DNA of 64,000 nucleotides from JARDZU01 sp963730285 (GTDB lineage Bacteria > Actinomycetota > Acidimicrobiia > Spongiisociales > ZC4RG35): NCBI GenBank assembly GCA_963730285.1, contig CAVSQY010000002.1, forward strand, positions 1 to 64,000. Reading direction: 5' to 3'. Positions within the stretch are counted from its first letter, which is position 1. Each line of letters begins with the position of its first letter. The position numbers and the translations under genes are program-made. Positions 8,718 to 17,177 of the stretch are shown one piece after another. Under the pieces are notes generated by a model that was not told the DNA's origin, did no database searches, and saw nothing but the letters and a program-made list of their open reading frames with translations.

Positions 8718-9178
8718 CTCCTCTTCCTCCCAACGAGGGCCAGCAACTCCGCCTCGCGTCTTTCCATGCCCTCGGCTTCGTCGTCGGACTGGTGGTCATA
8801 TCCGAGCAGGTGGAGAATTCCGTGGGTGACCATCAAGGCCATCTCGTCCTCGAATGGGACTTCGAATCTGGAGGCCTGGGCCTTGACGTAGGCGGGGGCC
8901 AGCACCACGTCACCAACCAGAAGCGGCGGCCCGTGTGGGTCGAAGTCTGGCACCAACCCGGGGGCGAGCTCCTCCACCGGGAAGGCCAGGACATCGGTAG
9001 GGCCAGTCCGGTTCAGGAATCGGGCGTTGTAGGCAGCCATCTCGTCTTCGTCCACCAGGAGAAGGGTCACCTCGGTGAGATCCGGGTACTTCTCCTCTGC
9101 GAGGATCAACTCTGCCAGTTTCTGCAGCTGTTCGAGATCGACCGGCTCGGCTTGCTCATCGGCCAGAAAGACGCTCAC
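8714..9178 (-). CDS. ybeY: Endoribonuclease YbeY (16S rRNA maturation)
   Basis: YbeY is a zinc-dependent endoribonuclease acting on the 16S rRNA 3' end. The diagnostic HGILHLLGYDH motif (three zinc-binding histidines) lies around residues 119-129, with the preceding TDVLAFP segment also conserved. Length is 154 residues, typical. It overlaps the CorC-like gene by 4 nt and is 37 nt after the pgpH gene; phoH-pgpH-ybeY-corC-era is a widely conserved order. Confidence 0.96.
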   Translation of the reverse strand: MSVFLADEQAEPVDLEQLQKLAELILAEEKYPDLTEVTLLLVDEDEMAAYNARFLNRTGPTDVLAFPVEELAPGLVPDFDPHGPPLLVGDVVLAPAYVKAQASRFEVPFEDEMALMVTHGILHLLGYDHQSDDEAEGMERREAELLALVGRKRR

Positions 9179-9215
9179 TGGCCGGCGCCGGGTTTTCGAC
9201 TGGAGGGGTCGTCCA

Positions 9216-11771
9216 TCAGGATCCGGGGAAGTTCGGGTAGGCGATCCGCTGATGGTAATGACCGACGAGGGACTCGAGGAAGGCCGCGCGGATCTGAGTC
9301 AACTCGCCCAGGGTCAGCGGCGATTCGGACAATTGCCCGTCGTTCATCTTCTCGTCGACCACACGGCTCACCACCTTCTCGATGGCGTCGGGTGTCGGCT
9401 CCTCGGTTTGGAACACGGCCCGGCAGGCCGCTTCCAGCGAGTCGGCCAGCATGACTATCGCCGACTCGGCGGTCCGAGGCTTGTGACCGACATGGCGGAA
9501 GTCGTCGGGGTTGACCGACTCGCCCTCCTCCGATCGAGCCTTCTCGTAGAAGAAGCGCATGATTCCGTCCCCGTGATGGCTCACGATCCCGGTGGCGACG
9601 TCGGACGGGATCTTGAAGCGCTTGGCCAGGGCGATGCCATCGCTGACATGGGATCGGATGACCTGTGCCGACTCCCTCGGTGTCATGAAGTCGTGTGGGT
9701 TCTGGATACCGAACTGGTTCTCGATGAACATCGTCGGGTTCTCCGTCTTGCCGATGTCGTGGTAGTAGGCCATGGCACGGGCCAGGAGGGCGTTCGCCCC
9801 TATGGCCCGAGCGGCGGCGTGTGCCAGCGTTCCCACCATCAGCGAGTGGTTGAAGCTGCCGAATGCCTTCTCCTGGAGCAGCTGCAGCGCCTCATGATTG
9901 CGGTCCGTGAGGTCGAGCAGACTCAGGCTGGTGGTGATATCGAAGGCCGACTCGAAGAACTGCAGGGCTGCCAGGCCGACCAAGGAGGCCACCGCCGAGA
10001 TGCCGAAGGCCCAGGCCATCGAAGTGCCGATCACCACGAGCGGCACCGAAACCGGGTAGCCCAACACCTCGACCGGGACGTCAGTCGGTACCGAATGGAA
10101 GAACCATGAGGTTGCGCCGGCGGTCACCGCGGCCGTGAAAGAGGAGTAGACAACCGCGGTACGAAATGCGCCGCGGCTGCTCACAGCGCTTACGAATGGT
10201 ATCGGCGCCATCGTGGCCAGCGCGCCATACACAGCTATCCCAGCGTCCACGGCACCCACCGCCGACAGCACACCGATGCAAAGGGCCATCAAGACGGCGA
10301 TCCTCGAATCGAACAGGACGGCAGTGATGAAGCCAAAGGCGACAGCGGGAAGTATGTACCAGCTGGTGTCGCCTTGGAAGATCACGGTTGCCCTCACCGC
10401 ACCGGCGGCAAGGACGATCAGTATGCCGAGTAGGGCGACCATCCGTGGCCTCGCCCAAAACTCCGGGCGGAAGCGGGACAGATACAGCCCGATGATCCCG
10501 ACGAGGACCGCCAGGACCACGAGAAGGGCCCCCTGTTGAGTGTCGGCGATGCTGCCACTCGTAGCCTGGATGGCGTCGATGTCGAGCTGGGTGAATCGGT
10601 CTCCGGCCGAGACGATCTTCTGGTTCTCGTCGTAGGGGACGACGACGTCCCCTACCTCGTTGGCGCGCGCCGTGCGCTCCAACTCCGTTGCCGGCTCGTC
10701 GACCACCCTATTGGGCTGCAGATAGGCGGCCACCACGTCACCGGCGGCCTGGCCAGCTTCCGGATCGGTGCCCTCACCCTCGTAGAACACCAACGGCGGA
10801 GTGGTTCCCTGCTGGGCTCTCACCTGTGGGAGGTTCTCCGAAGTGACCCCTGTCCCGAACTCGCTGTAGATGCGATCGAGGGTGGCGTTGCGAACTGTGT
10901 CGAGATGACTGGGGAGGCCGAGCGCCTCTCTGGTGATGTCCTCAGTGGCGGCACGGGCCAGGACGTCCACGGTTCCGGCGGGGAGTGGGTTGGTCGCCGT
11001 GATCTCGGTTGCGACTTGGTCGGTGGGAGTGGAGTTCGGGGTGAATCCAACCGGGTCGGCCACACAGTCGTCCCCGGCGCCACACTCCAATTGCTGCTGC
11101 CCATTGGCGGTTCCCAATGTGAATGAGTTGGGAACCGCATCGTCACCCGTCATGACCGTCACCACGATGTCACCCGGCGCGATGTCCGCCGTCCACGTAC
11201 CGTCGGGAGTCGACTCCGCTTCTACCTGGACACCGTTGGAGGACACGACAACCCCGATGCCTGCATGCGGGGTGTCGGTGTATTGGCCCTCCGACTCGGT
11301 CTGGTAACCAGGCACACCGTCGACGTCGAGGAACACGAGACCGTTGACATGCGCCATCTCCGTGTCAACCACCTCAGGTGTGGACGTCGAGCTGTCTTGA
11401 GGGGGCTCGCTGGTGGTGGTCGTCGCTGGGATCGTCGTGGAAGTCGTTGTCGGGTTGGCCACAGGGCCGGCCACGGACTCGGCAACGAGGTCGAACAGGT
11501 CGTTTACCTGCGTCTCCACTTGGGTCTGCACCTCCGTGTTGGTACGAAGGATCGAGTCGACCCCATCCCGCGCCACCTGTCGCTCCTCATCGGTTGCGAC
11601 CGTGTCCACCACCTCGTCGGCCGTCTGAGCGAAGTAGTCGCGGTCAGCAACCTGGCCAACGGCGAGGTTGTCGAACTCGCGTGAACCCGAGCCGATTGAG
11701 AGAACCCCCCAGGCGGCGACGACCGTTGCGAGGAAGGTGGCGACCCGGATGACGGTGGGCCTCGGCATCAT
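9216..11771 (-). CDS. pgpH: PgpH/YqfF-type 7TMR-HD cyclic di-AMP phosphodiesterase with an extra extracellular insertion
   Basis: Members of this family are membrane HD-domain phosphodiesterases that hydrolyse c-di-AMP. One N-terminal helix (about 8-25) is followed by a large extracellular 7TMR-HDED domain, a cluster of membrane helices (about 414-625) and a cytoplasmic HD domain whose HD pair is visible in AYYHDIGKTENPTMF, with further conserved histidines (RSHVSDG, VSHHGDG). It is 851 residues, longer than the roughly 700-residue B. subtilis type. The excess lies in the extracellular part: a Thr/Ser-rich linker (about 107-131), then about 100 residues (142-245) resembling a beta-sandwich repeat (VNGLVFLDVDGVPGYQ start, GTWTADIAPGD strand, Cys230 and Cys236). 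The start overlaps the phoH stop as ATGA. Confidence 0.9.
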   Translation of the reverse strand: MMPRPTVIRVATFLATVVAAWGVLSIGSGSREFDNLAVGQVADRDYFAQTADEVVDTVATDEERQVARDGVDSILRTNTEVQTQVETQVNDLFDLVAESVAGPVANPTTTSTTIPATTTTSEPPQDSSTSTPEVVDTEMAHVNGLVFLDVDGVPGYQTESEGQYTDTPHAGIGVVVSSNGVQVEAESTPDGTWTADIAPGDIVVTVMTGDDAVPNSFTLGTANGQQQLECGAGDDCVADPVGFTPNSTPTDQVATEITATNPLPAGTVDVLARAATEDITREALGLPSHLDTVRNATLDRIYSEFGTGVTSENLPQVRAQQGTTPPLVFYEGEGTDPEAGQAAGDVVAAYLQPNRVVDEPATELERTARANEVGDVVVPYDENQKIVSAGDRFTQLDIDAIQATSGSIADTQQGALLVVLAVLVGIIGLYLSRFRPEFWARPRMVALLGILIVLAAGAVRATVIFQGDTSWYILPAVAFGFITAVLFDSRIAVLMALCIGVLSAVGAVDAGIAVYGALATMAPIPFVSAVSSRGAFRTAVVYSSFTAAVTAGATSWFFHSVPTDVPVEVLGYPVSVPLVVIGTSMAWAFGISAVASLVGLAALQFFESAFDITTSLSLLDLTDRNHEALQLLQEKAFGSFNHSLMVGTLAHAAARAIGANALLARAMAYYHDIGKTENPTMFIENQFGIQNPHDFMTPRESAQVIRSHVSDGIALAKRFKIPSDVATGIVSHHGDGIMRFFYEKARSEEGESVNPDDFRHVGHKPRTAESAIVMLADSLEAACRAVFQTEEPTPDAIEKVVSRVVDEKMNDGQLSESPLTLGELTQIRAAFLESLVGHYHQRIAYPNFPGS

Positions 11772-12769
11772 TCACCCTTGTTCTCGAAGCGGGCGTAGGC
11801 CTCGACGATGGAGGCCACGATGCGATGTCGCACCACATCGCGCGCGCTGAGCTCGACGAAAGAGACACCGGGTATGTCGGTCAGGATCTTGCGGACCACG
11901 GAGAGCCCGGAGCTGCGGTTGTCCGGGAGGTCGGTCTGCGTGATGTCCCCGGTGATGATCATCTTGGAATTGAAGCCGAGACGGGTCAGGAACATCTTCA
12001 TTTGCTCCGGCGTCGCGTTTTGGGCTTCGTCGAGGATGACGCAGGCATCGTTGAGTGTCCTTCCACGCATGTAAGCGAGCGGAGCTATCTCGATAGTTCC
12101 CCGCTCCACCAGCGACGCTGTCTCCTCAGGCCCCAGCATGTCCCAAAGGGCGTCATAGAGGGGTCTCAAATAGGGATCGACCTTTGCCGCCAGGTCGCCG
12201 GGAAGGAACCCGAGCCGCTCCCCCGCTTCGACCGCCGGCCGGGTCAGGATGATCCGGCGCACGGTCCCGCTGACCAGGCTGTCGACGGCGGCCGCCATGG
12301 CCAGGTAGGTCTTGCCGGTTCCAGCCGGCCCGATGCCGAAGGTGAGAGTGTTCTCCCTGATCGCTTCCATGTAGCGGTGCTGGCCATGAGTCTTTGGCCT
12401 GATCATGCGGCCGCGGCCCACCGGGATGCCATCGGAGAGGATTCCCGACGGGCTGGGGACATCGTCTATGACCATCTTGACCACCTCGGAGACCCGTGAG
12501 GCGTCGAGGGATTGGCCCTCTTGAACAAGGATGAGGAGCTCTTCGAGGACGGTGCGTGCCAACTCGACTTCGCCGTCGGCGCCCTTGATGGCGATCTCGT
12601 CACCGCGCGCGACAAAACGCACCTCCGGGAAGTGCGATTCGACCTGTCGAAGGTGCCGGTCGGCCTCCCCAAGCAAATCCAACATCAGATGATGACTGGG
12701 GACGCGTAAACGCGATTCGATGTGATCAGCGGATAGCAAGAGAGACGCCCTGTCTGTGACGTCAGTCAC
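11768..12769 (-). CDS. phoH: PhoH-like ATPase/RNA-associated protein
   Basis: A PhoH-family P-loop protein of up to 333 residues. Walker A is GPAGTGKTYLA and Walker B is ILDEAQNAT; an N-terminal domain of about 120 residues with RGDEIAIKGADGEVE precedes the ATPase. PhoH proteins commonly sit with ybeY and era and are thought to act in RNA metabolism. The outermost start is GTG at 12769, but this lies inside a CRP-like palindrome and directly after a -10 box (12775-12770), so translation may begin further in, for example at an internal ATG near 12685. It overlaps the pgpH start by 4 nt. Confidence 0.92.
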   Translation of the reverse strand: MTDVTDRASLLLSADHIESRLRVPSHHLMLDLLGEADRHLRQVESHFPEVRFVARGDEIAIKGADGEVELARTVLEELLILVQEGQSLDASRVSEVVKMVIDDVPSPSGILSDGIPVGRGRMIRPKTHGQHRYMEAIRENTLTFGIGPAGTGKTYLAMAAAVDSLVSGTVRRIILTRPAVEAGERLGFLPGDLAAKVDPYLRPLYDALWDMLGPEETASLVERGTIEIAPLAYMRGRTLNDACVILDEAQNATPEQMKMFLTRLGFNSKMIITGDITQTDLPDNRSSGLSVVRKILTDIPGVSFVELSARDVVRHRIVASIVEAYARFENKGE

Positions 12770-12775
12770 ATTCTA
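12755..12775 (-). promoter_or_regulatory. Putative phoH promoter -10 box with a perfect CRP/GlxR-family palindrome
   Basis: Bases 12755-12770 read TGTGACGTCAGTCACA, an exact match to the CRP-family consensus TGTGA-N6-TCACA. On the minus strand a TAGAAT -10-like box occupies 12775-12770, so the palindrome covers the predicted transcription start of phoH and downstream genes. A regulator bound there would be expected to repress. No CRP-family gene is present in the window. Confidence 0.5.
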
Positions 12776-12795
12776 GTGGTCTGCTGGCCTAGGGA

Positions 12796-13242
12796 TTAAG
12801 AATTCTCGTTGGCGGGCGTGGCCACCGAAGACCCGAGAAGCGATGCGATGACGGCCTTGTCCGAGTCACGGACCTCGTCGGGACTCCCCTCCCGGCGCAA
12901 GAATTGGATCGCGGCCAGGTATCTCTCCACGAGGTCGTCCTCATCTGTCTCGGCCAGTGCACCCAAATCGATGAGGGCAGTCTGGTCGGCATAGAAGAGA
13001 GGCAGCAGATCCACGGGGGGGACGTTGTAGACCTCGGCAAGCCGCACCAGCCTTTGCACGCTGAGTGAGCGCTCACCCCGCTCATAGGCCCCCACGACAG
13101 ACGCTTTGAACTCGCCCTCGGTGTGTGTCTCCACTTCGCCCAAGGACCACCCGCGCTGACGACGCGCAGTACGCAACCGCACGCCCAAGGTGACGCTGAA
13201 TTTGTCCGCCAAGAAGTTGGCCTCCCTAGAGCCCGGAATCAT
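12796..13242 (-). CDS. BldD-like XRE-family transcriptional regulator
   Basis: A 148-residue DNA-binding protein resembling Streptomyces BldD. The helix-turn-helix domain covers about residues 18-80 and contains the closely BldD-like stretch VVGAYERGERSLSVQRL and AEVYNVPPVDLLP. A C-terminal domain (about 98-140) follows, in the place where BldD binds cyclic di-GMP. BldD carries RGD-x8-RQDD there; this protein shows RRE at 116-118 and RDSD at 125-128, six residues apart. The ATG at 13242 has an AAGGGA Shine-Dalgarno about 12 nt upstream. It lies between rsmE (30 nt) and phoH. Whether it still responds to c-di-GMP cannot be told. Confidence 0.82.
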   Translation of the reverse strand: MIPGSREANFLADKFSVTLGVRLRTARRQRGWSLGEVETHTEGEFKASVVGAYERGERSLSVQRLVRLAEVYNVPPVDLLPLFYADQTALIDLGALAETDEDDLVERYLAAIQFLRREGSPDEVRDSDKAVIASLLGSSVATPANENS

Positions 13243-13272
13243 GCTAATTGTCCCTTACACATCTTTCCAGCA

Positions 13273-13905
13273 TCAGATCATTCGCGCCACGGCGACGATG
13301 GCGGCGGTTTCCACGCGGAGAGTCGTGTCTCCCAACCCGAATCGCATGGCCTCGGCGGGGACCTCATCTGGAGCCCATCCACCCTCCGGCCCCACCACCA
13401 GGGTGCGAACCTGTGGGATATCCCGATCACCGGAAGGATCACACACGGCGTAGGGCGTCACCAGGTCATCCAGCCTCGTCTTGCCGCCAGGCAGTCGCAT
13501 CGACCACGAGCCCCGCGACTGCTCCAGTGCGGACACTGACCACGCCCTCGTCTTGTGCGCCGGGGGGAACCGCCCCTGGGAGTAGGCGCTGTCGAGCCAT
13601 CGAAGCTCCGCCACACCCAACTCGGCCAGCTTCTCAACCATGAATCGCAGCCTGTCGCGGGCAGTGGGCGGCGCCGTCACTACAACGAGGTCGGAAGGGG
13701 GCACGACCCAGGACTCCTCGCCCCGGACAACAAGGCCGGGGGCGTAGATGCCCGAGCCTCTGTCACCGACGCCATTGGTGTACGAGACGGGATCACCTTT
13801 GGCAAGACGTAGAACACGCTCCACGTGGTCTCTTTGAGCTTTGGTTATCTCCAGCCGATCCCCGGCCCACGGCCCATCGATCAGGAGGTGAGGGATGTGG
13901 CCCAC
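13273..13905 (-). CDS. rsmE: 16S rRNA (uracil-1498-N3)-methyltransferase RsmE
   Basis: RsmE methylates U1498 of 16S rRNA using S-adenosylmethionine. The SPOUT-family knot is visible near the C-terminus as VVGPEGGWAPDEV and LGDTTLRVETAAIVAVA. The N-terminal PUA-like part contains HVERVLRLAKGDPV. I start it at the GTG at 13905, two nucleotides past the dnaJ stop; the open frame extends 18 codons further but those codons lie inside dnaJ. Predicted length is 210 residues, slightly short but normal for the family. Gene order dnaJ-rsmE is conserved in many bacteria. Confidence 0.92.
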   Translation of the reverse strand: MGHIPHLLIDGPWAGDRLEITKAQRDHVERVLRLAKGDPVSYTNGVGDRGSGIYAPGLVVRGEESWVVPPSDLVVVTAPPTARDRLRFMVEKLAELGVAELRWLDSAYSQGRFPPAHKTRAWSVSALEQSRGSWSMRLPGGKTRLDDLVTPYAVCDPSGDRDIPQVRTLVVGPEGGWAPDEVPAEAMRFGLGDTTLRVETAAIVAVARMI

Positions 13906-13907
13906 AC

Positions 13908-14981
13908 TCAGCCAGCCGAGGCAGGGCGGTCGACCCGCTCCCCTCGAAGCTCCGCCCACTCCCTCAGTAGGTCGGCTTCCTCTGGAGACAGCCGGTCGGG
14001 AACCCTCACTGCCACGACCACGTGCAGATCGCCACGCGCTCGCCGGCCCAGCCTGGTCACGCCACGTCCGGGGAGCCTGAACACGGCGCCCGGCTGGGTT
14101 CCAGGTGGGATCTCGAGCTCCTCGACGCCACCGCCCAACAGCGGAACGTCGATCCTGGTCCCGAGACTGGCCTCGGCGATCCCGACGGAGGTGTGAAGGA
14201 TCAAGTCCGACTCTCTTCGCTCGAACAGATCATGGGGCGAAACGACGATCTCCACGTATAGGTCACCAGGAGGGCCGCTACGACCACCCGACTCGCCTCG
14301 CCCCGAGAGGCGAAGCCTGGTACCCGACGACACACCGGGAGGAACCTCCACCATGATCGAGGTGTCCTCCTCTACCGATCCAGCCCCACGGCACCGCTGG
14401 CACGGGTCGGTGATGATCATCCCCCCACCGTGACACGTCGGACATGGCCCCACGGTCATCATGGTGCCGAATAGTGATCTCCGCGCCATCCGGACCGAGC
14501 CCGAACCGCCGCAATCGGGGCACGTGGTCCGCCCGCCATCTCCCTCGGATCCAGAGCCGGCACACACCGGACATGTGACCTGTGCCCGAAAACTGATCTC
14601 GACCTCGGTGCCAAAGGCTGCTCCCTCGAGGTCGACCTGTGTCGAGACCAACACGTCCCGTCCCCGGGCCGGCCTCGAGCCGCCCGAGCCAAAAACCGAC
14701 CCTTCGCCGAATACAGAGCGGAGGAGGTCGTCGAACCCACCGAATCCCGATAACAAGTCCGATAGGTCGAGCGTGTCTCCCCTGTCATAGCGTCTCCGGC
14801 GCTCGGGGTCCGACAACACCTCGTATGCCTCGGCCGCTTCCCGGAAACGCCCCGCGGACGACGGGTCCTCCGGGTTGGAGTCGGGGTGTGTCTCTCGTGC
14901 AAGACGGCGGAACGCCTTCTTGATGTCGTCGGTGGAAGCATCCCGGCCCACACCCAGGACCTTGTAGTAGTCCTTGGCCAT
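13908..14981 (-). CDS. dnaJ: Chaperone DnaJ
   Basis: Type I Hsp40 co-chaperone that stimulates DnaK. The J domain has HPD at 32-34, a short Gly/Phe region follows (about 76-105), and the zinc-finger region (137-201) has all four repeats: CPVCAGSG, CPDCGGSG, CPTCHGGG and CQRCRGAG. The C-terminal substrate-binding domain runs to 357. It follows hrcA with a 1-nt gap, so it is presumably under the same control. No dnaK or grpE is in the window, so this is probably the second, hrcA-linked DnaJ copy (DnaJ2 type) often found in actinobacteria. Confidence 0.96.
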   Translation of the reverse strand: MAKDYYKVLGVGRDASTDDIKKAFRRLARETHPDSNPEDPSSAGRFREAAEAYEVLSDPERRRRYDRGDTLDLSDLLSGFGGFDDLLRSVFGEGSVFGSGGSRPARGRDVLVSTQVDLEGAAFGTEVEISFRAQVTCPVCAGSGSEGDGGRTTCPDCGGSGSVRMARRSLFGTMMTVGPCPTCHGGGMIITDPCQRCRGAGSVEEDTSIMVEVPPGVSSGTRLRLSGRGESGGRSGPPGDLYVEIVVSPHDLFERRESDLILHTSVGIAEASLGTRIDVPLLGGGVEELEIPPGTQPGAVFRLPGRGVTRLGRRARGDLHVVVAVRVPDRLSPEEADLLREWAELRGERVDRPASAG

Positions 14982-14982
14982 T

Positions 14983-15984
14983 TCAGTCTTGCTCGGACCC
15001 GATCCGGTCCTCGAGCTCTCGGGAGACTTCCTCGACCGCGGAGATGACCCGCTTGTAATTCATCCTCATCGGGCCGATGACGCCGACTGAGCCACCGACC
15101 GACCCGACCTCGTAGCCTTTCGACACGACCGCAAGGTCGAGATCTGTGAGCGGCAATTCCGAGCCGATCTGAATCGAGGTGCCCGAAGCGCCGGCGAGCA
15201 ACTTCATCACCTCGGCCTCCCGTTCCATCACCTCCAGGATTCGCTGCACCGCGGTCAGGTCGTCCCACATGGAGGTGAAACGCTGTGTGCCGCCAATGAA
15301 CACCTCGGTACCCACCGACGCAGCCAGGTGAAGGCCGTCCTTGAGTGTCAGAACGGCTTCACGAACCGGCTCTTCGAGCTCGGCGATCTCATCCTCAGGG
15401 AAGATCAGGTCTCCGCCCAGATCCGTGCCGATGACCCCCTGGCTGACCAGCCGCCTGGCGTCCTCGAGCTCGTTCGGCGTCACCGGGACCCGAACCCGGG
15501 CCCTCTGTTGGAGGACCCGACCAGCTTCGGTGATGACGATCAGGAGTATTTGATCGCCGGTGACCTGGACGCTGTGCAGCGACCTGACCACGTCACCCGA
15601 CCAGCCCGGTGCCACGACGACCGAGGGGAGATCGGTCACTTCGGACAGAAGCTCGGAAGTCGCCTTCAGGAGTTTCGACAACTCGAGGTGCACCTCGCCG
15701 AATGCCGAGCTGATCTTCGCCTGGGTCGCCAATCTCAGCCTTCCCGGGCCCAGGTGATCGACGTAGTAGCGATAGGCGGTCGCGGTGGGAATTCGCCCTG
15801 CAGACGTGTGAGGCTGGATCAGGTAACCCTCTTGCTCCAGAACGGCGAGATCGTTTCTCACGGTGGCGGCCGACACATTGAGATGTGCGCGCTCCAGCAC
15901 GGCGCGGGAGCTCACCGGCTCGCCGGTGCGTATGTGCTCCTCGACGAGCGCCCTCAATATCTCTTCTCTGCGGTCTTCCAGCAT
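14983..15984 (-). CDS. hrcA: Heat-inducible transcription repressor HrcA
   Basis: HrcA represses chaperone genes by binding CIRCE inverted repeats. The N-terminal winged-helix segment is typical (RREEILRALVEEHIRTGEPVSS is split over residues 5-26, then SAATVRNDLAVLEQEGYLIQ) and the SAGRIPTATAYRYYVD wing follows. The C-terminal GAF-like domain ends with IGPMRMNYKRVISAVEEVS. Length is 333 residues. The ATG at 15984 has a strong GGGGAGAGG Shine-Dalgarno. No CIRCE element is visible in the 20 bases between hemW and hrcA. Confidence 0.96.
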   Translation of the reverse strand: MLEDRREEILRALVEEHIRTGEPVSSRAVLERAHLNVSAATVRNDLAVLEQEGYLIQPHTSAGRIPTATAYRYYVDHLGPGRLRLATQAKISSAFGEVHLELSKLLKATSELLSEVTDLPSVVVAPGWSGDVVRSLHSVQVTGDQILLIVITEAGRVLQQRARVRVPVTPNELEDARRLVSQGVIGTDLGGDLIFPEDEIAELEEPVREAVLTLKDGLHLAASVGTEVFIGGTQRFTSMWDDLTAVQRILEVMEREAEVMKLLAGASGTSIQIGSELPLTDLDLAVVSKGYEVGSVGGSVGVIGPMRMNYKRVISAVEEVSRELEDRIGSEQD

Positions 15985-16004
15985 GACAACCTCTCCCCTA
16001 CAGG

Positions 16005-17177
16005 TTATTCCGCCTTGGGGGCACTCCCCTCCCCAGCGGGGTCTACCAGGCCGACCACCGCCCTGAGCACCTCATCGGTCAGGAGTGGCCTGATTATGAC
16101 CAGTCTCTCGTCCCACACCTCAATCACCCTCTCGCGCAACAGCATCTCCCCTTCGCGCGACTGGAGGAGAGCCGCCGTGCCCGGACCGAGGGAGACTCCC
16201 TGTGAACGTCTAAGGCCGACAAACAGGCGGTCCAACTCGCTGTCCCAGCCTTCCAATCTCTCCTCGCCGGCGGTGGGCCTGTTGCCCGACTCGACCCTGT
16301 CGATGTATGCCTCGGCCCTCCTCACGTTGTGTGATCGGACGCCATCCCGGAATCGATGCGAGCCGTTTCCGTACGCCTCGTACTCGCCTTGCGCCCACAC
16401 CGTGAGGTTGTACCGACACGCCATACCCGGGCGTGCCCAGTTGGAGACCTCATAACGCCCGAGCCCGGAGGCTCCCAGAACCTGATCCGCCAACTCGTAC
16501 CGATCTGCCTGTGTATCGGGGTCAGGGGCCGGTGCCCCGGCCCGGACCATCCGGTGGAGAGGGGTTCCCGGCTCAACCGTCAACGCGTAACAGGAGACAT
16601 GATCGGGCTCGGTGGCGAGCCCGTGTTCGAGACTCTCCTCCCAAGACTCATTGGACTCGCCTGGAGCCCCATAGATCAGGTCGAGTGAGAAGTTTTCGAA
16701 TCCGGCGTTACGGGCCGCCGCGGCTGATCGCCGGATGTCGTCTGCAACGTGGCGGCGGCCGAGACCTGCCAGGACACCCGGGTCGAAGCTCTGAGCACCG
16801 AACGAGACCCGGTTGAAACCGACCGAGCGCAGCTCTCGCGCCAAATCGGTGCTGAAGTCCTCGGGGTTGGCCTCGAGGCTGATCTCAGCCGACCCGGCGA
16901 TGCCGTGACGGTTCTCCAGCGCCTCGAGCAGTCGCCCGAGCATCAAAGGCTCGACATGGCTGGGGGTCCCGCCCCCGAAGTAGACCGCACCCAGGGGAGC
17001 CCAGGGCTCGGACATCCCGATCTCGGTGGTTACGGCTGAGACATACCTCTCTGCCAGCTCGTCACGGCCGGCCACCACCGCAAAGTCGCAATAGGGGCAA
17101 ATTGCACTGCAAAAGGGGATGTGGACGTACGCGCTGGGCGAGCCTGTGCGATCTTGCTCGCCGGGATCGGACGTCAT
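16005..17177 (-). CDS. hemW: Radical SAM heme chaperone HemW
   Basis: HemW is a radical-SAM protein (formerly called a coproporphyrinogen III oxidase homologue) that delivers heme. The cluster motif CSAICPYC gives Cys23, Cys27 and Cys30 (CxxxCxxC), followed by VYFGGGTPS and SFGAQSFD. The usual HNxxYW motif of the HemW C-terminal part is replaced by YNLTVW after RPGMACR, an unusual variant. Length is 390 residues, normal. The start overlaps the lepA stop as ATGA, and hrcA follows after 20 nt, the order seen in many Gram-positive bacteria. Confidence 0.92.
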   Translation of the reverse strand: MTSDPGEQDRTGSPSAYVHIPFCSAICPYCDFAVVAGRDELAERYVSAVTTEIGMSEPWAPLGAVYFGGGTPSHVEPLMLGRLLEALENRHGIAGSAEISLEANPEDFSTDLARELRSVGFNRVSFGAQSFDPGVLAGLGRRHVADDIRRSAAAARNAGFENFSLDLIYGAPGESNESWEESLEHGLATEPDHVSCYALTVEPGTPLHRMVRAGAPAPDPDTQADRYELADQVLGASGLGRYEVSNWARPGMACRYNLTVWAQGEYEAYGNGSHRFRDGVRSHNVRRAEAYIDRVESGNRPTAGEERLEGWDSELDRLFVGLRRSQGVSLGPGTAALLQSREGEMLLRERVIEVWDERLVIIRPLLTDEVLRAVVGLVDPAGEGSAPKAE

